64,000 nt of DNA from Flexivirga oryzae (GTDB lineage: Bacteria; Actinomycetota; Actinomycetes; Actinomycetales; Dermatophilaceae). Shown here one piece after another: positions 24,854-32,267 of this stretch. The stretch spans positions 496,001 to 560,000 of the forward strand of contig NZ_JACHVQ010000001.1 in the NCBI RefSeq assembly GCF_014190805.1, in the 5' to 3' direction. The notes beneath the pieces were generated by a model, which saw only the letters and a list, made by a program, of their open reading frames with translations, had not been told where the DNA came from and made no database searches. Position 1 is the stretch's first letter. Each line of letters begins with the position of its first letter. Both the position numbers and the translations under genes were made by a program.

Positions 24854-25660
24854 ATGCCGCACGTTCAACCGGACCGGGTGCGCGCCTGGGATCCCGGCGT
24901 GCCGGGGATCCGCGAGGTGCTGCACGCGTCGTGGGCGGACCACCACTACCCGGCACACACCCACGACGCGTGGACGTTGCTGATCGTCGACGACGGCTAC
25001 ATCGGGTATGACGTGGACCGGCACCGGGACCGCGCGGACGCCGGCGTCGGCGTGACCCTGTTGCCACCGCACGTCACGCACGACGGGCATCCGCTGACGT
25101 CCCAGGGCTTCCGAAAGCGCGTGGTCTACCTGGAGGAGTCCGCACTGCCCGAGCGACTGATCGGTCGCTGCGTGGATGCACCCCTGGTGCTGGATTCCGC
25201 GCTGCGGCAGCAGGTTTCGGCGTTGGACACGGCGCTCGCCGTGGCCGATCGCGCCGCCGCAGCGTCGCACCTCGCGCTGGTGTCCGACGTGCTCCGGTGG
25301 CACCTGAACGGCCGGCCGGAGCTTCCCCCGGTCGACCGCCGGGCCGGTGCGCGGCTCGCCGCGCAGGCACGGGACATCCTGGACGCGGATCCGGTGGATG
25401 CGCCGTCGGTCCAGCAGTTGGCGGACCGGCTGGAGGTCAGCGCGGCGCACCTGATTCGCGTGTTCACGCGTGAGTTCGCCATACCCCCGCACCGGTATGT
25501 GACCGGTCGGCGGCTCGACCTGGCGCGCCGCCGACTGCTCGACGGTGATTCGCCGGCCGACGTGGCGGTGGCCACCGGGTTCTACGACCAGGCGCACTTC
25601 CATCGCCATTTCACCCGCTTGTTGCGCACCTCGCCGGGTCGCTTCCGGGTGGCCGCCTGA
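24854..25660 (+). CDS. AraC-family transcriptional regulator
   Basis: 268 residues. The N-terminal cupin-like sensing domain (HHYPAHTHDAWTLLIVDDGYIGYDVDRH, then LLPPHVTHDG) is followed by a C-terminal AraC double helix-turn-helix (LADRLEVSAAHLIRVFTREFAIPPHRYVTGRRLDLARRRLL and VAVATGFYDQAHFHRHFTRLLRTSPGRFR cover it). It is divergent from the GntR operon with about 80 bases between. TAGATT at 24842-24847 lies six bases before the ATG, so the mRNA is probably leaderless. Target unknown. Confidence 0.92.
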   Translation: MPHVQPDRVRAWDPGVPGIREVLHASWADHHYPAHTHDAWTLLIVDDGYIGYDVDRHRDRADAGVGVTLLPPHVTHDGHPLTSQGFRKRVVYLEESALPERLIGRCVDAPLVLDSALRQQVSALDTALAVADRAAAASHLALVSDVLRWHLNGRPELPPVDRRAGARLAAQARDILDADPVDAPSVQQLADRLEVSAAHLIRVFTREFAIPPHRYVTGRRLDLARRRLLDGDSPADVAVATGFYDQAHFHRHFTRLLRTSPGRFRVAA

Positions 25661-25680
25661 GCCGGCTCCGCCCGACGGCG

Positions 25681-26313
25681 TCAGTCGCCCGAGGTCGCGA
25701 ACGTCGCCACCTGGTCGACCGCTGCGTGCAGCGCGTGCCGCAGCGGGCCGATCTCGCCCGCCGCCTGGGCCAGGAGCATCCCGCCCTGGAAGGCCGCGAG
25801 CAGCAGGTCCGCCAACTGTGCCGGGTCGGCGTCGTCGCCGAGCTCCCCGCGCTGCTGCATCTGCTCCAGGCCGGTGCGGAAGATCGACCGCCACTGGTCG
25901 AAAGCGTCCGCGAGCTCGCCGTGCACGTCGAGGTCGGTCTTGATGATCTCGCTCGCGAGCGAGCCGAGCGTGCAGCCCTCGTGATAGGCCCGCTCGTAAC
26001 CGATGTAGAAGTCGGCCCACTCCCGGAACGCGTCGATGCTCTCGAAACCGGCGAACCGCTCCTGCCGGTGGAACGACAGCACGCTCTCGGCCTGCCAGCC
26101 GATCACCGCCAGCACGAGATCCTGCTTCGTGGGGAAGTAGTGGTTGATCTGTGAGCCGCTGACGCCGGCGACCCGGCGCAGCTTCTCGTTGTTGGTCGCA
26201 TGGACCCCGTCGGCGTAGATGAGGTCGGCGGCGTGCCGCAGGATGCGGGCGCGCGTGGCCTGCCCCTTCGGGGTGAGTTCGCCGGGCTCGGGGGCTCGTG
26301 CGGTGCGCTGCAT
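25681..26313 (-). CDS. TetR/AcrR-family repressor
   Basis: 210 residues. The N-terminal helix-turn-helix (ATRARILRHAADLIYADGVHATNNEKLRRVAGVSGSQINHYFPTKQDLVLAVIG covers it) is followed by a helical ligand domain resembling the TetR_C_16-type region (EGCTLGSLASEI). The ATG at 26313 begins MQRTARAPEPGELTPKGQATR. It is divergent from a zinc-free quinone-reductase-like gene, with two matching 16-bp operators in the 107-base gap, so it very likely represses both itself and that gene. Inducer unknown; an electrophile or quinone is plausible. Confidence 0.92.
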   Translation of the reverse strand: MQRTARAPEPGELTPKGQATRARILRHAADLIYADGVHATNNEKLRRVAGVSGSQINHYFPTKQDLVLAVIGWQAESVLSFHRQERFAGFESIDAFREWADFYIGYERAYHEGCTLGSLASEIIKTDLDVHGELADAFDQWRSIFRTGLEQMQQRGELGDDADPAQLADLLLAAFQGGMLLAQAAGEIGPLRHALHAAVDQVATFATSGD

Positions 26314-26332
26314 GGGAGCACTGTAGCAAAAA

Positions 26333-26348
26333 TGGGCTTGACAACCCA
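26333..26348. promoter_or_regulatory. TetR operator 1
   Basis: TGGGCTTGACAACCCA, an inverted repeat TGGGYTG/CARCCCA. It includes TTGACA at 26338-26343, a probable -35 element for the oxidoreductase gene, so repressor binding would block that promoter. Confidence 0.8.
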
Positions 26349-26372
26349 TTTCTTGTCGGCTTCACTACTGAA

Positions 26373-26388
26373 TGGGCTGAGCAGCCCA
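26373..26388. promoter_or_regulatory. TetR operator 2
   Basis: TGGGCTGAGCAGCCCA, a near-identical palindrome whose centre is exactly 40 bases (about four helical turns) from operator 1. It lies 32 bases before the oxidoreductase start codon. Confidence 0.8.
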
Positions 26389-26420
26389 ATAAATGCATTC
26401 GACATACGAAGGAGCACGCC

Positions 26421-27341
26421 ATGAAAGCGATCGTGGTGACCGACCCCGCTGACGGACTCGCCGGGATGAGGCTGACCGAGCGGCCCGAGCCGTCCGCGGC
26501 GATCAACGACGTCGTCGTCCGGGTGCACGCCTCGGGTTTCGTCCCGACCGAGCTGGACTGGCCGTCGACCTGGCGTGACCGCGCCGGGCGCGACAAGACC
26601 CCGTCGATCCCCGGCCACGAGGTGGCCGGCGTCGTCGCGGCACTCGGCTACGGCACGACCGGGCTCACGGTCGGGCAGCGCGTGTTCGGTCTGGCCGACT
26701 GGCACCGTGACGGGACCCTGGCCGAGTATGTCGCCATCGAGTCGCGCAACCTCGCGCCGCTGCCCGGTGACGTCGACTTCGCGACCGCGGCCGCGTTACC
26801 GATCTCCGGTCTGACCGCATGGCAGGGGCTGTTCCAGCACGGCCGGCTCGAGGCGGGGCAGACCGTCCTCGCCCACGGCGCAGCGGGCGCGGTGGGTGCG
26901 CTGGTCACCCAGCTCGCGCGGGAGGCCGGCGCCTACGTCATCGGCACCGGGCGCGGCGCCGATCGGCAGCAGGTCCTCGATCTCGGAGCCCATGAGTTCG
27001 TGGATCTGCACCGTGATGCGCTGACGGAGGTCGGGAGCGTCGATCTGGTCTTCGACGTCATCGGCGGCGACGTGCAGAGGGAGTCCGCGGCCCTGCTCAG
27101 GCCCGACGGCACCCTGGTGTCGATCGTGGGCCCGGTCGACGCACGGCCGGTCGACGGCCGTGCGATCGACTTCGTCGTGGAGGCCGACCGGGGTGCACTG
27201 ACCCAGATCGTGCAGCGGGTGCGGGACGGGCGGTTGCGGGCGAACATCGGCGAGGTGGTCGGCCTCGACGACGCGGTCGGCGCGTTCACCTCGACGCAGC
27301 GACACCACGGCAAGATCGTCGTCACCATGCGTGACGTCTGA
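26421..27341 (+). CDS. NADP-dependent quinone-oxidoreductase-like MDR enzyme
   Basis: 306-residue medium-chain dehydrogenase/reductase. The GroES-like domain contains PSIPGHEVAGVV and GQRVFGLADW. The Rossmann part has AHGAAGAVGALVTQLAREAGAYVIGTGRG (residues ~153-180) with the zeta-crystallin-type AAGAVG nucleotide motif. The zinc-ligand cysteines of true alcohol dehydrogenases are absent, so a quinone or enone reductase is more likely. AAGGAG at 26409-26414 is a good ribosome site for the ATG. Divergent TetR and two operators suggest induction by its substrate. Confidence 0.9.
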   Translation: MKAIVVTDPADGLAGMRLTERPEPSAAINDVVVRVHASGFVPTELDWPSTWRDRAGRDKTPSIPGHEVAGVVAALGYGTTGLTVGQRVFGLADWHRDGTLAEYVAIESRNLAPLPGDVDFATAAALPISGLTAWQGLFQHGRLEAGQTVLAHGAAGAVGALVTQLAREAGAYVIGTGRGADRQQVLDLGAHEFVDLHRDALTEVGSVDLVFDVIGGDVQRESAALLRPDGTLVSIVGPVDARPVDGRAIDFVVEADRGALTQIVQRVRDGRLRANIGEVVGLDDAVGAFTSTQRHHGKIVVTMRDV

Positions 27342-27408
27342 CCCCTGGGCGTCCTCGCGCGTGGCCGGTCAGTTTCGTACAAGACGGGGGCGGCCCGGCG
27401 GCCGCACG

Positions 27409-27852
27409 ATGACGGGCATGGAAGCCCCTGACCTGCTGACCCCGCCGTTCGCCACCAAGATCGCGATCATCGTGCGCGACGATCTCGCCGCCTGGCAGCG
27501 GATGAACGTCACCGCGTTCCTCGCGTCGGGCATCGCCGCCGCCAACCCGGAGCTGGTGGGTGAGCCCTACCGGGACGGCAGCGGCGGAAACTACCTGCCG
27601 TTGCTGGGTATGCCGGTGCTCGTCTTCGAGGGCGGCGCTCGCGAGCTGGCCACTGCGCGGGGCCGGGCCGCGACCCGGGGGTTGCGGGCCGCGATCTACA
27701 CGCAGGAGATGTTCGGGACGGGGTATGACGCCGCCAATCGTGCCGCGACCGCCGATGTCCCGGCCGAGCGGTTGGACCTCGTCGGCTTCGCCGTGCACGG
27801 CCCGAAGAACTCCGTCGACAAGGTCGTCAAGGGCACCCATCTGCACCCGTGA
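27409..27852 (+). CDS. DUF2000 family protein
   Basis: About 147 residues. The DUF2000 pattern is visible: FATKIAIIVRDDLAAWQRMNVTAFLASGIAAANPELVGEPYRDGSGGNYLPLLGMPVLVFEG over the first half and GFAVHGPKNSVDKVVKG at the end. Function is unknown; the fold is related to peptidyl-tRNA hydrolase 2. ATGs at 27409 and 27418 are both possible, without a strong ribosome site. It may be read from the upstream oxidoreductase promoter, about 70 bases away, and lies upstream of the recA promoter region. Confidence 0.85.
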   Translation: MTGMEAPDLLTPPFATKIAIIVRDDLAAWQRMNVTAFLASGIAAANPELVGEPYRDGSGGNYLPLLGMPVLVFEGGARELATARGRAATRGLRAAIYTQEMFGTGYDAANRAATADVPAERLDLVGFAVHGPKNSVDKVVKGTHLHP

Positions 27853-27903
27853 AGCGCCCGTCCGACCGGGTGTCGAACGCCGACACGCCACGCCGAGATG
27901 CTT

Positions 27904-27934
27904 CGTACGGATGTTCGGGGTTCTGGTCTAGGCT
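27904..27934 (+). promoter_or_regulatory. recA promoter P1 with LexA/SOS box
   Basis: CGTACGGATGTTCG (27904-27917) matches the actinobacterial LexA box CGAAC-N4-GTTCG at all but one position. TAGGCT at 27929-27934 fits a -10 element, so LexA would cover the -35 region. It lies about 175 bases upstream of the recA start. Confidence 0.75.
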
Positions 27935-27958
27935 CGTCCACAAGTCCCCGAAAGGCGG

Positions 27959-27995
27959 CCCGTCGTCCACAGGTGCGTGGACATCATCCGACGGG
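27959..27995 (+). other. Hairpin in the recA leader
   Basis: Outer arms CCCGTCG/CGACGGG and inner arms GTCCAC/GTGGAC (loop AGGTGC) form a stacked hairpin between P1 and P2. Transcripts from P1 would carry it; those from P2 would not. Confidence 0.55.
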
Positions 27996-28018
27996 TTGTC
28001 GGTGCGGGGGCCTAGCGT
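27996..28018 (+). promoter_or_regulatory. recA promoter P2, PafBC-dependent (RecA-NDp) type
   Basis: TTGTCGGTG at 27996-28004, exactly 8 bases, then TAGCGT at 28013-28018. This is a full match to the LexA-independent DNA-damage promoter TTGTCRGTG-N8-TAnnnT known from mycobacteria. Confidence 0.85.
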
Positions 28019-28106
28019 CTGACGCGTTCCAGAGCCCGACCGCACAGCGGGCCGCGGACGGTCGCCGGTGGACGCGACCCACCACGAACCTGAAGGAGTG
28101 CCGCAC

Positions 28107-30272
28107 ATGGCAGCAAAGACGGCAAGCGCGACCGGCGCCGCCGACAACAAGCTCAAGTCACTCGACACCGTGCTCGCCCAGATCGAGAAGGCGCACGGCA
28201 AGGGCGCGGTCATGCGCCTGGGCGACGACGTCCGGCCGCCGATCGACGTCATCCCCACCGGTGCCATCGCCCTCGATGTCGCGCTCGGCATCGGTGGCCT
28301 GCCACGGGGGCGCGTGGTGGAGATATACGGGCCGGAGAGCAGCGGAAAGACCACCGTGGCGTTGCACGCGGTGGCCAGCGCCCAGAAGAACGGCGGCATC
28401 GCGGCGTTCATCGACGCCGAGCACGCGCTCGACCCCGAATACGCCAAGAAGCTCGGCGTCGACACCGACGCGCTCCTGGTCAGCCAGCCCGACACCGGTG
28501 AGCAGGCGCTGGAGATCGCCGACATGCTGATCCGCTCGGGCTCGCTCGACATCATCGTGGTCGACTCCGTCGCCGCGCTCGTGCCGCGCGCCGAGATCGA
28601 GGGCGAGATGGGTGACAGCCACGTCGGTCTGCAGGCCCGGCTGATGTCCCAGGCGCTGCGCAAGATCACCGGTGCGCTCAACAACACCGGCACGACCGCG
28701 ATCTTCATCAACCAGCTCCGGGAGAAGATCGGAGTCATGTTCGGCTGCTTCTCCTACGGCACCCGGGTGACGCTGGCCGACGGAACAACGGAGAAGATCG
28801 GCAAGATCGTCAACCAGAAGCTGGAGGTCGAGGTCCGCACCTACGACCCGGACACCGATCGGATCGTGAACCGACCGGTCACCGGATGGTTCGACAACGG
28901 GCCCACCGACAAGTTTCTGCAGTTCACGGTCGAGAAGTCCGGTGGTAACGGCCGGTCACAATTCGCCGCAACCGAGAACCACCTCATCCGCACTCCCGGC
29001 GGCTGGCGTGAGGCCGGCGAGATCATCTCCGGGGACCGCGTCATGGTGAGCGAGACGGCGCGGCTCAGCGATCAGCAGTGGCAGGTCGTGCTCGGTGGCC
29101 TGATGGGTGACGGGCACCTGGCACCCAACACCCGTGGTCGGCACGGTGTCCGATTCCGCATGGGACATGGTTCCAAGCAGGCGGACTACCTGGACTGGAA
29201 ATGCACGATGCTCGGGAACATCGGGCAGTCGCGGTCCGAGCGGCCGAACGGTGCTGTCCATGTTGACCTTTCACCTCTTCCGGAGCTCGGGGAGCTGCGC
29301 GAGGTCGTCTATTGGGGCGATGGCAAGAAGCACCTCACCGAGGACTTCCTCAAAGCCTTGACGCCGCTCGCTCTTGCCGTCTGGTACATGGATGACGGCT
29401 CGTTCAGCCTGCGGTCCAAGGGCCTGCAGGAGCGCACCGCCGGCGGCAGTGGCCGCATCGAGATCTGCGTCGAGGCGTTCAGCGAGGCATCGCGCGAGCG
29501 AGTCGCCGCCTACCTGCGTGACGTGTACGGCGTGGACTGCCGCCTACGACGCAGCGGCGAGCGGCAGGTCGCCGTGCTGACGATGTCGCGTGCCGGCACC
29601 GACCGGTTCCAGGAGATCGTCGCTCCGTATGTGCACCCGTCGATGGCCTACAAGCTGCTGCCGCGTTTCCAGGAACAGTTCGCGGTGCAGCCGGAGTTCG
29701 TCGAGCCTCACGAGGTGCTGATCCCCGCATCCGTGCTCGACGTTCACCTCAAGCCGTCGACCCGGTCGATGCATCGCTTCGACATCGAGGTCGCCGGCAC
29801 GCACAACTACTTCGTCGACGGCGTGATGGTGCACAACAGCCCCGAAACGACCACCGGTGGCAAGGCGCTGAAGTTCTACGCCTCCGTCCGGCTGGACGTG
29901 CGGCGCATCGAGACGCTCAAGGACGGCACCGACGCGGTCGGCAACCGCACCCGGGTCAAGGTCGTCAAGAACAAGGTGTCCCCGCCGTTCAAGCAGGCGG
30001 AGTTCGACATCCTCTACGGCCAGGGCATCTCCCGCGAGGGCGGCCTGATCGACATGGGTGTCGAGCAGGGCTTCGTGCGCAAGGCCGGCGCCTGGTACAC
30101 CTACGAGGGCGACCAGCTCGGCCAGGGCAAGGAGAACGCCCGCAACTTCCTGAAGGACAACCCCGACCTGGCCGACGAGCTGGAGAAGAAGATCAAGGAC
30201 AAGCTCGGGGTCGGCCCGAAGACCGAGGAGACGACCGAAGACGGCGGCGTCGTCACGGCGGTCGACTTCTGA
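28107..30272 (+). CDS. recA: Recombinase RecA precursor carrying an in-frame intein
   Basis: 721 codons: 357 residues of RecA and a 364-residue intein at residues 214-577. AAGGAG at 28093-28098 supports the ATG at 28107; the frame from 28068 has no such site. Extein motifs are Walker A GPESSGKT (75-82), the DNA-loop region, NNTGTTAIFINQLREKIGVMFG up to the junction, and SPETTTGGKALKFYASVR after it. Splicing would restore the normal sequence GVMFG-SPETT. RecA performs strand exchange and triggers LexA self-cleavage. LexA and PafBC promoters lie upstream; recX follows behind a hairpin. Confidence 0.97.
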   Translation: MAAKTASATGAADNKLKSLDTVLAQIEKAHGKGAVMRLGDDVRPPIDVIPTGAIALDVALGIGGLPRGRVVEIYGPESSGKTTVALHAVASAQKNGGIAAFIDAEHALDPEYAKKLGVDTDALLVSQPDTGEQALEIADMLIRSGSLDIIVVDSVAALVPRAEIEGEMGDSHVGLQARLMSQALRKITGALNNTGTTAIFINQLREKIGVMFGCFSYGTRVTLADGTTEKIGKIVNQKLEVEVRTYDPDTDRIVNRPVTGWFDNGPTDKFLQFTVEKSGGNGRSQFAATENHLIRTPGGWREAGEIISGDRVMVSETARLSDQQWQVVLGGLMGDGHLAPNTRGRHGVRFRMGHGSKQADYLDWKCTMLGNIGQSRSERPNGAVHVDLSPLPELGELREVVYWGDGKKHLTEDFLKALTPLALAVWYMDDGSFSLRSKGLQERTAGGSGRIEICVEAFSEASRERVAAYLRDVYGVDCRLRRSGERQVAVLTMSRAGTDRFQEIVAPYVHPSMAYKLLPRFQEQFAVQPEFVEPHEVLIPASVLDVHLKPSTRSMHRFDIEVAGTHNYFVDGVMVHNSPETTTGGKALKFYASVRLDVRRIETLKDGTDAVGNRTRVKVVKNKVSPPFKQAEFDILYGQGISREGGLIDMGVEQGFVRKAGAWYTYEGDQLGQGKENARNFLKDNPDLADELEKKIKDKLGVGPKTEETTEDGGVVTAVDF
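28746..29837 (+). mobile_element. RecA intein with LAGLIDADG homing endonuclease
   Basis: Begins with Cys1 (CFSYGTRVTLADGTTEKIG) and ends VDGVMVHN, followed by Ser as the +1 residue. All splicing blocks appear intact: block A at the N-terminus, block B in NHLIRTPGGWREAGE, F/G in HNYFVDGVMVHN with the penultimate His and terminal Asn. Two LAGLIDADG-like helices are present, LGGLMGDGHL and LAVWYMDDGS, each with its acidic residue. The position after GVMFG is the site used by the Mycobacterium leprae RecA intein, not the M. tuberculosis site (KNK/SPPF). Both splicing and homing are probably functional. Confidence 0.95.
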
Positions 30273-30276
30273 TCAT

Positions 30277-30332
30277 CGTCTCGGGGGACCGGCCACCCGA
30301 GGTCCGCTTCGGGCGTCCGGTCCCTCGAGACG
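30277..30332 (+). terminator. recA-recX intercistronic hairpin
   Basis: CGTCTCGGGGGACCGG (30277-30292) pairs with CCGGTCCCTCGAGACG (30317-30332) at 15 of 16 positions, with a small inner CCCGA/TCGGG stem. It starts 4 bases after the recA stop and probably reduces readthrough into recX. Confidence 0.7.
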
Positions 30333-30369
30333 TGCAGCTCCACCGAGGACGAAGTGATCCGCCAGCACC

Positions 30370-31032
30370 ATGAATCCCTTTGACAGCGCATCCGATTCGT
30401 TGCCGGACTTCATCGACCCGGCAGACGTCATCGTCGGCCCGTGGGCCGGCTCGGGCGACAGCACCGAAACAGCCGCTGGGCGAGGACGTCGCACCGCGCG
30501 GCAGGCCCGCAACGATCGCGAACCACCCGCCGACCGCGGCGGCCCGGATGCCGACCCCCACGAGGTCGCGCGCACCATCGTGCTGCGGCAACTCGCCGCG
30601 GCACCCCGCACCCGCAAACAACTCGCCGACAAGCTGCGCGAACGCGGCTGCGCCGACGACGTCGCGACGGCGGTCCTCGACCGGCTGGAGCAGGTGGGCC
30701 TTGTCGACGACGAGGCCTACGCGAGCACCCTGGTGCGTTCCCAGCAGGCGAAGCGCGGGCTCGCCCGGCGGGCCATCGCCCAGGAGCTGCGCCGCAAGGG
30801 CGTCGACGACGAGGTGATCCGCGACCAGCTCGACGCCATCGACGACGAGAGCGAGCGGGACCGGGCGCGGGCACTGGCCGACAAGAAGCTGCGGTCCATG
30901 CACGGTCTCGACGCCACCGTGCAGGCCCGCCGGTTGGCGGGGATGCTCGCCCGCAAGGGCTATTCGTCGTCGACCGCCTGGTCGGTCATCCGCGAGGCGA
31001 TCGCCGACGCCCCGGAGCACCAGCCGGACTGA
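30370..31032 (+). CDS. recX: Regulatory protein RecX
   Basis: 220 residues, longer than the ~160 of a minimal RecX because of a ~60-residue hydrophilic N-terminus. The RecX helical repeats are clear: ARTIVLRQLAAAPRTRKQLADKLRERGCADDVATAVLDRLEQVGLVDDEAYA, SQQAKRGLARRAIAQELRRKGVDDEVI and LARKGYSSSTAWSVIREAI. RecX binds RecA filaments and limits their activity. It is 97 bases downstream of recA behind a strong hairpin, so it is presumably co-transcribed at a lower level. Confidence 0.93.
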   Translation: MNPFDSASDSLPDFIDPADVIVGPWAGSGDSTETAAGRGRRTARQARNDREPPADRGGPDADPHEVARTIVLRQLAAAPRTRKQLADKLRERGCADDVATAVLDRLEQVGLVDDEAYASTLVRSQQAKRGLARRAIAQELRRKGVDDEVIRDQLDAIDDESERDRARALADKKLRSMHGLDATVQARRLAGMLARKGYSSSTAWSVIREAIADAPEHQPD

Positions 31033-31040
31033 CCTGTGCC

Positions 31041-31071
31041 TTGACATATCGATCGTTGTGTTCGATATAGT
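31041..31071 (+). promoter_or_regulatory. Promoter and operator of the XRE-LysE pair
   Basis: TTGACA (31041-31046) and TATAGT (31066-31071), spaced 19 bases, unusually AT-rich for this genome. ATATCGA and TCGATAT form an inverted repeat with 9 bases between, inside the promoter (31046-31068). The -10 ends six bases before the ATG, so the mRNA is probably leaderless and autoregulated. Confidence 0.75.
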
Positions 31072-31077
31072 GAACGA

Positions 31078-31635
31078 ATGACGACGGCCGGATCCACCAT
31101 CTCCGCCTCGGTCGGTGCCCAGATCCGGCTGCGCCGCGAGCAGCGCGGCATGTCCGCGGCCGAGCTCGCCCGCCGGTCCAACCTGTCGAAGGCCACCCTG
31201 TCGTCGCTCGAGTCCGGCCGGTCCAATCCGACCATCGACACGCTCGACGCCGTGGCGATCGCCCTCGGCATACCGCTCGCCGACCTGCTGGTCGAGACGA
31301 CCCTGCAGCGGCCGCAGCTCGTGCGGGCGACCGAAGCAGTCGCCGACGGGCCGCAGCGGGAGCTGCTGCGCCGGGTCAGTGGCGGACACCAGGTCGAGAT
31401 CTGGCGGCTACGGCTGCCCCCGCACACCGGCTTCGACGGTGTGCCGCATGCCACCGGCACCCTCGAGCACCTCATGGTCGCCTCCGGCACGCTGTCCGCC
31501 GGGCCCGCCGACGGCCTCGTCGAGCTGGGCCAGGGGGACCTGCTGGCGTTCCCCGGTGACGTCGCGCACTCCTACCGGACCGGGTCCGCACCCGCGGAGC
31601 TCACGGTCATCATCGCCTCCCCAGTGATCGGGTGA
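31078..31635 (+). CDS. XRE-cupin transcriptional regulator
   Basis: 185 residues. The N-terminal XRE helix-turn-helix (IRLRREQRGMSAAELARRSNLSKATLSSLESGRSNPTIDTLDAVAIALGIPLADLL covers it) is fused to a C-terminal cupin (EIWRLRLPPHTGFDGVPHATGTLEHLMVASGTLSAGP and LLAFPGDVAHSYRTG). Such regulators often control an adjacent LysE-type exporter in response to an amino acid or amine. The stop overlaps the transporter start (GTGA). A palindrome in its promoter suggests autoregulation. Confidence 0.93.
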   Translation: MTTAGSTISASVGAQIRLRREQRGMSAAELARRSNLSKATLSSLESGRSNPTIDTLDAVAIALGIPLADLLVETTLQRPQLVRATEAVADGPQRELLRRVSGGHQVEIWRLRLPPHTGFDGVPHATGTLEHLMVASGTLSAGPADGLVELGQGDLLAFPGDVAHSYRTGSAPAELTVIIASPVIG

Positions 31636-32246
31636 TCCGCATGTTTGCTTTCGTTCCGCTGTTGCTCGCCTGGCTGGTCGCCGTTGCCAGTCCCGGGCCC
31701 GATTTCCTCGCCGTGCTGCGCACCTCGGCCGCCCAGGGCCGCTCCGCGGGCCTGCGCGTCGGTCTCGGAGTCGTCTGTGGCATCGCCTGCTGGGCCACTC
31801 TCGCCATGTGCGGGCTCAGCGCGTTGCTCGCGCGTTACGAGCACCTCTACCTCGTCGTGCGCGGCGTGGGCGCCGTCCTGCTGATCGGGTACGGCGTGCA
31901 CGTGTTGTGGTCCTCCCGTGCGGCGGCCGCGGACATTGCACCGCAGCAGCCGCCCACGTCCGGAAAGTACTGGCGGCTCGGTGTTTTCACCAACCTGGCC
32001 AACCCCAAGGCCCTGGTCTTCTTCGGCGCGCTGTTCGCCACACTCATGCCACACCACGAGAGCGCGGTGATGCGCGGTGCGGTCCTGGTTGCCATGCTCC
32101 TGATGGCCATCGGCTGGCTCGCGATCGTGAGCTGGTGCGCCGGGTCCCGGCCGGTCGTCGCGGCCTACCGGCGGCTGCAGCGCGCCATCGACCGCGTCGC
32201 GGGAGGACTGTTCACCGCGATCGGCCTCAGCCTGATACCGCGCTGA
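31632..32246 (+). CDS. LysE/RhtB-family exporter
   Basis: 204 residues with about six hydrophobic helices. LysE family marks include VASPGPDFLAVLRTSAAQGRSAGLRVGLGVVCG near the N-terminus and GVFTNLANPKALVFFGALF in the middle. These proteins export amino acids or related solutes. The GTG at 31632 overlaps the regulator stop by 4 bp; an ATG at 31641 is the alternative. Coupling with an XRE-cupin regulator suggests inducible export of the regulator's ligand. Confidence 0.92.
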   Translation: MIRMFAFVPLLLAWLVAVASPGPDFLAVLRTSAAQGRSAGLRVGLGVVCGIACWATLAMCGLSALLARYEHLYLVVRGVGAVLLIGYGVHVLWSSRAAAADIAPQQPPTSGKYWRLGVFTNLANPKALVFFGALFATLMPHHESAVMRGAVLVAMLLMAIGWLAIVSWCAGSRPVVAAYRRLQRAIDRVAGGLFTAIGLSLIPR

Positions 32247-32267
32247 GAGCGAGGCGGGTGCGCGCGA

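Noticed and set aside
28068..28106. Upstream GTG/ATG start for recA at 28068
   Set aside because: No ribosome site there; ATG 28107 has AAGGAG at proper spacing and the normal RecA N-terminus.
29838..30272. A second RecA intein at the M. tuberculosis site (KNK/SPPF)
   Set aside because: The sequence reads straight through KVVKNKVSPPFKQAEF without an insertion.
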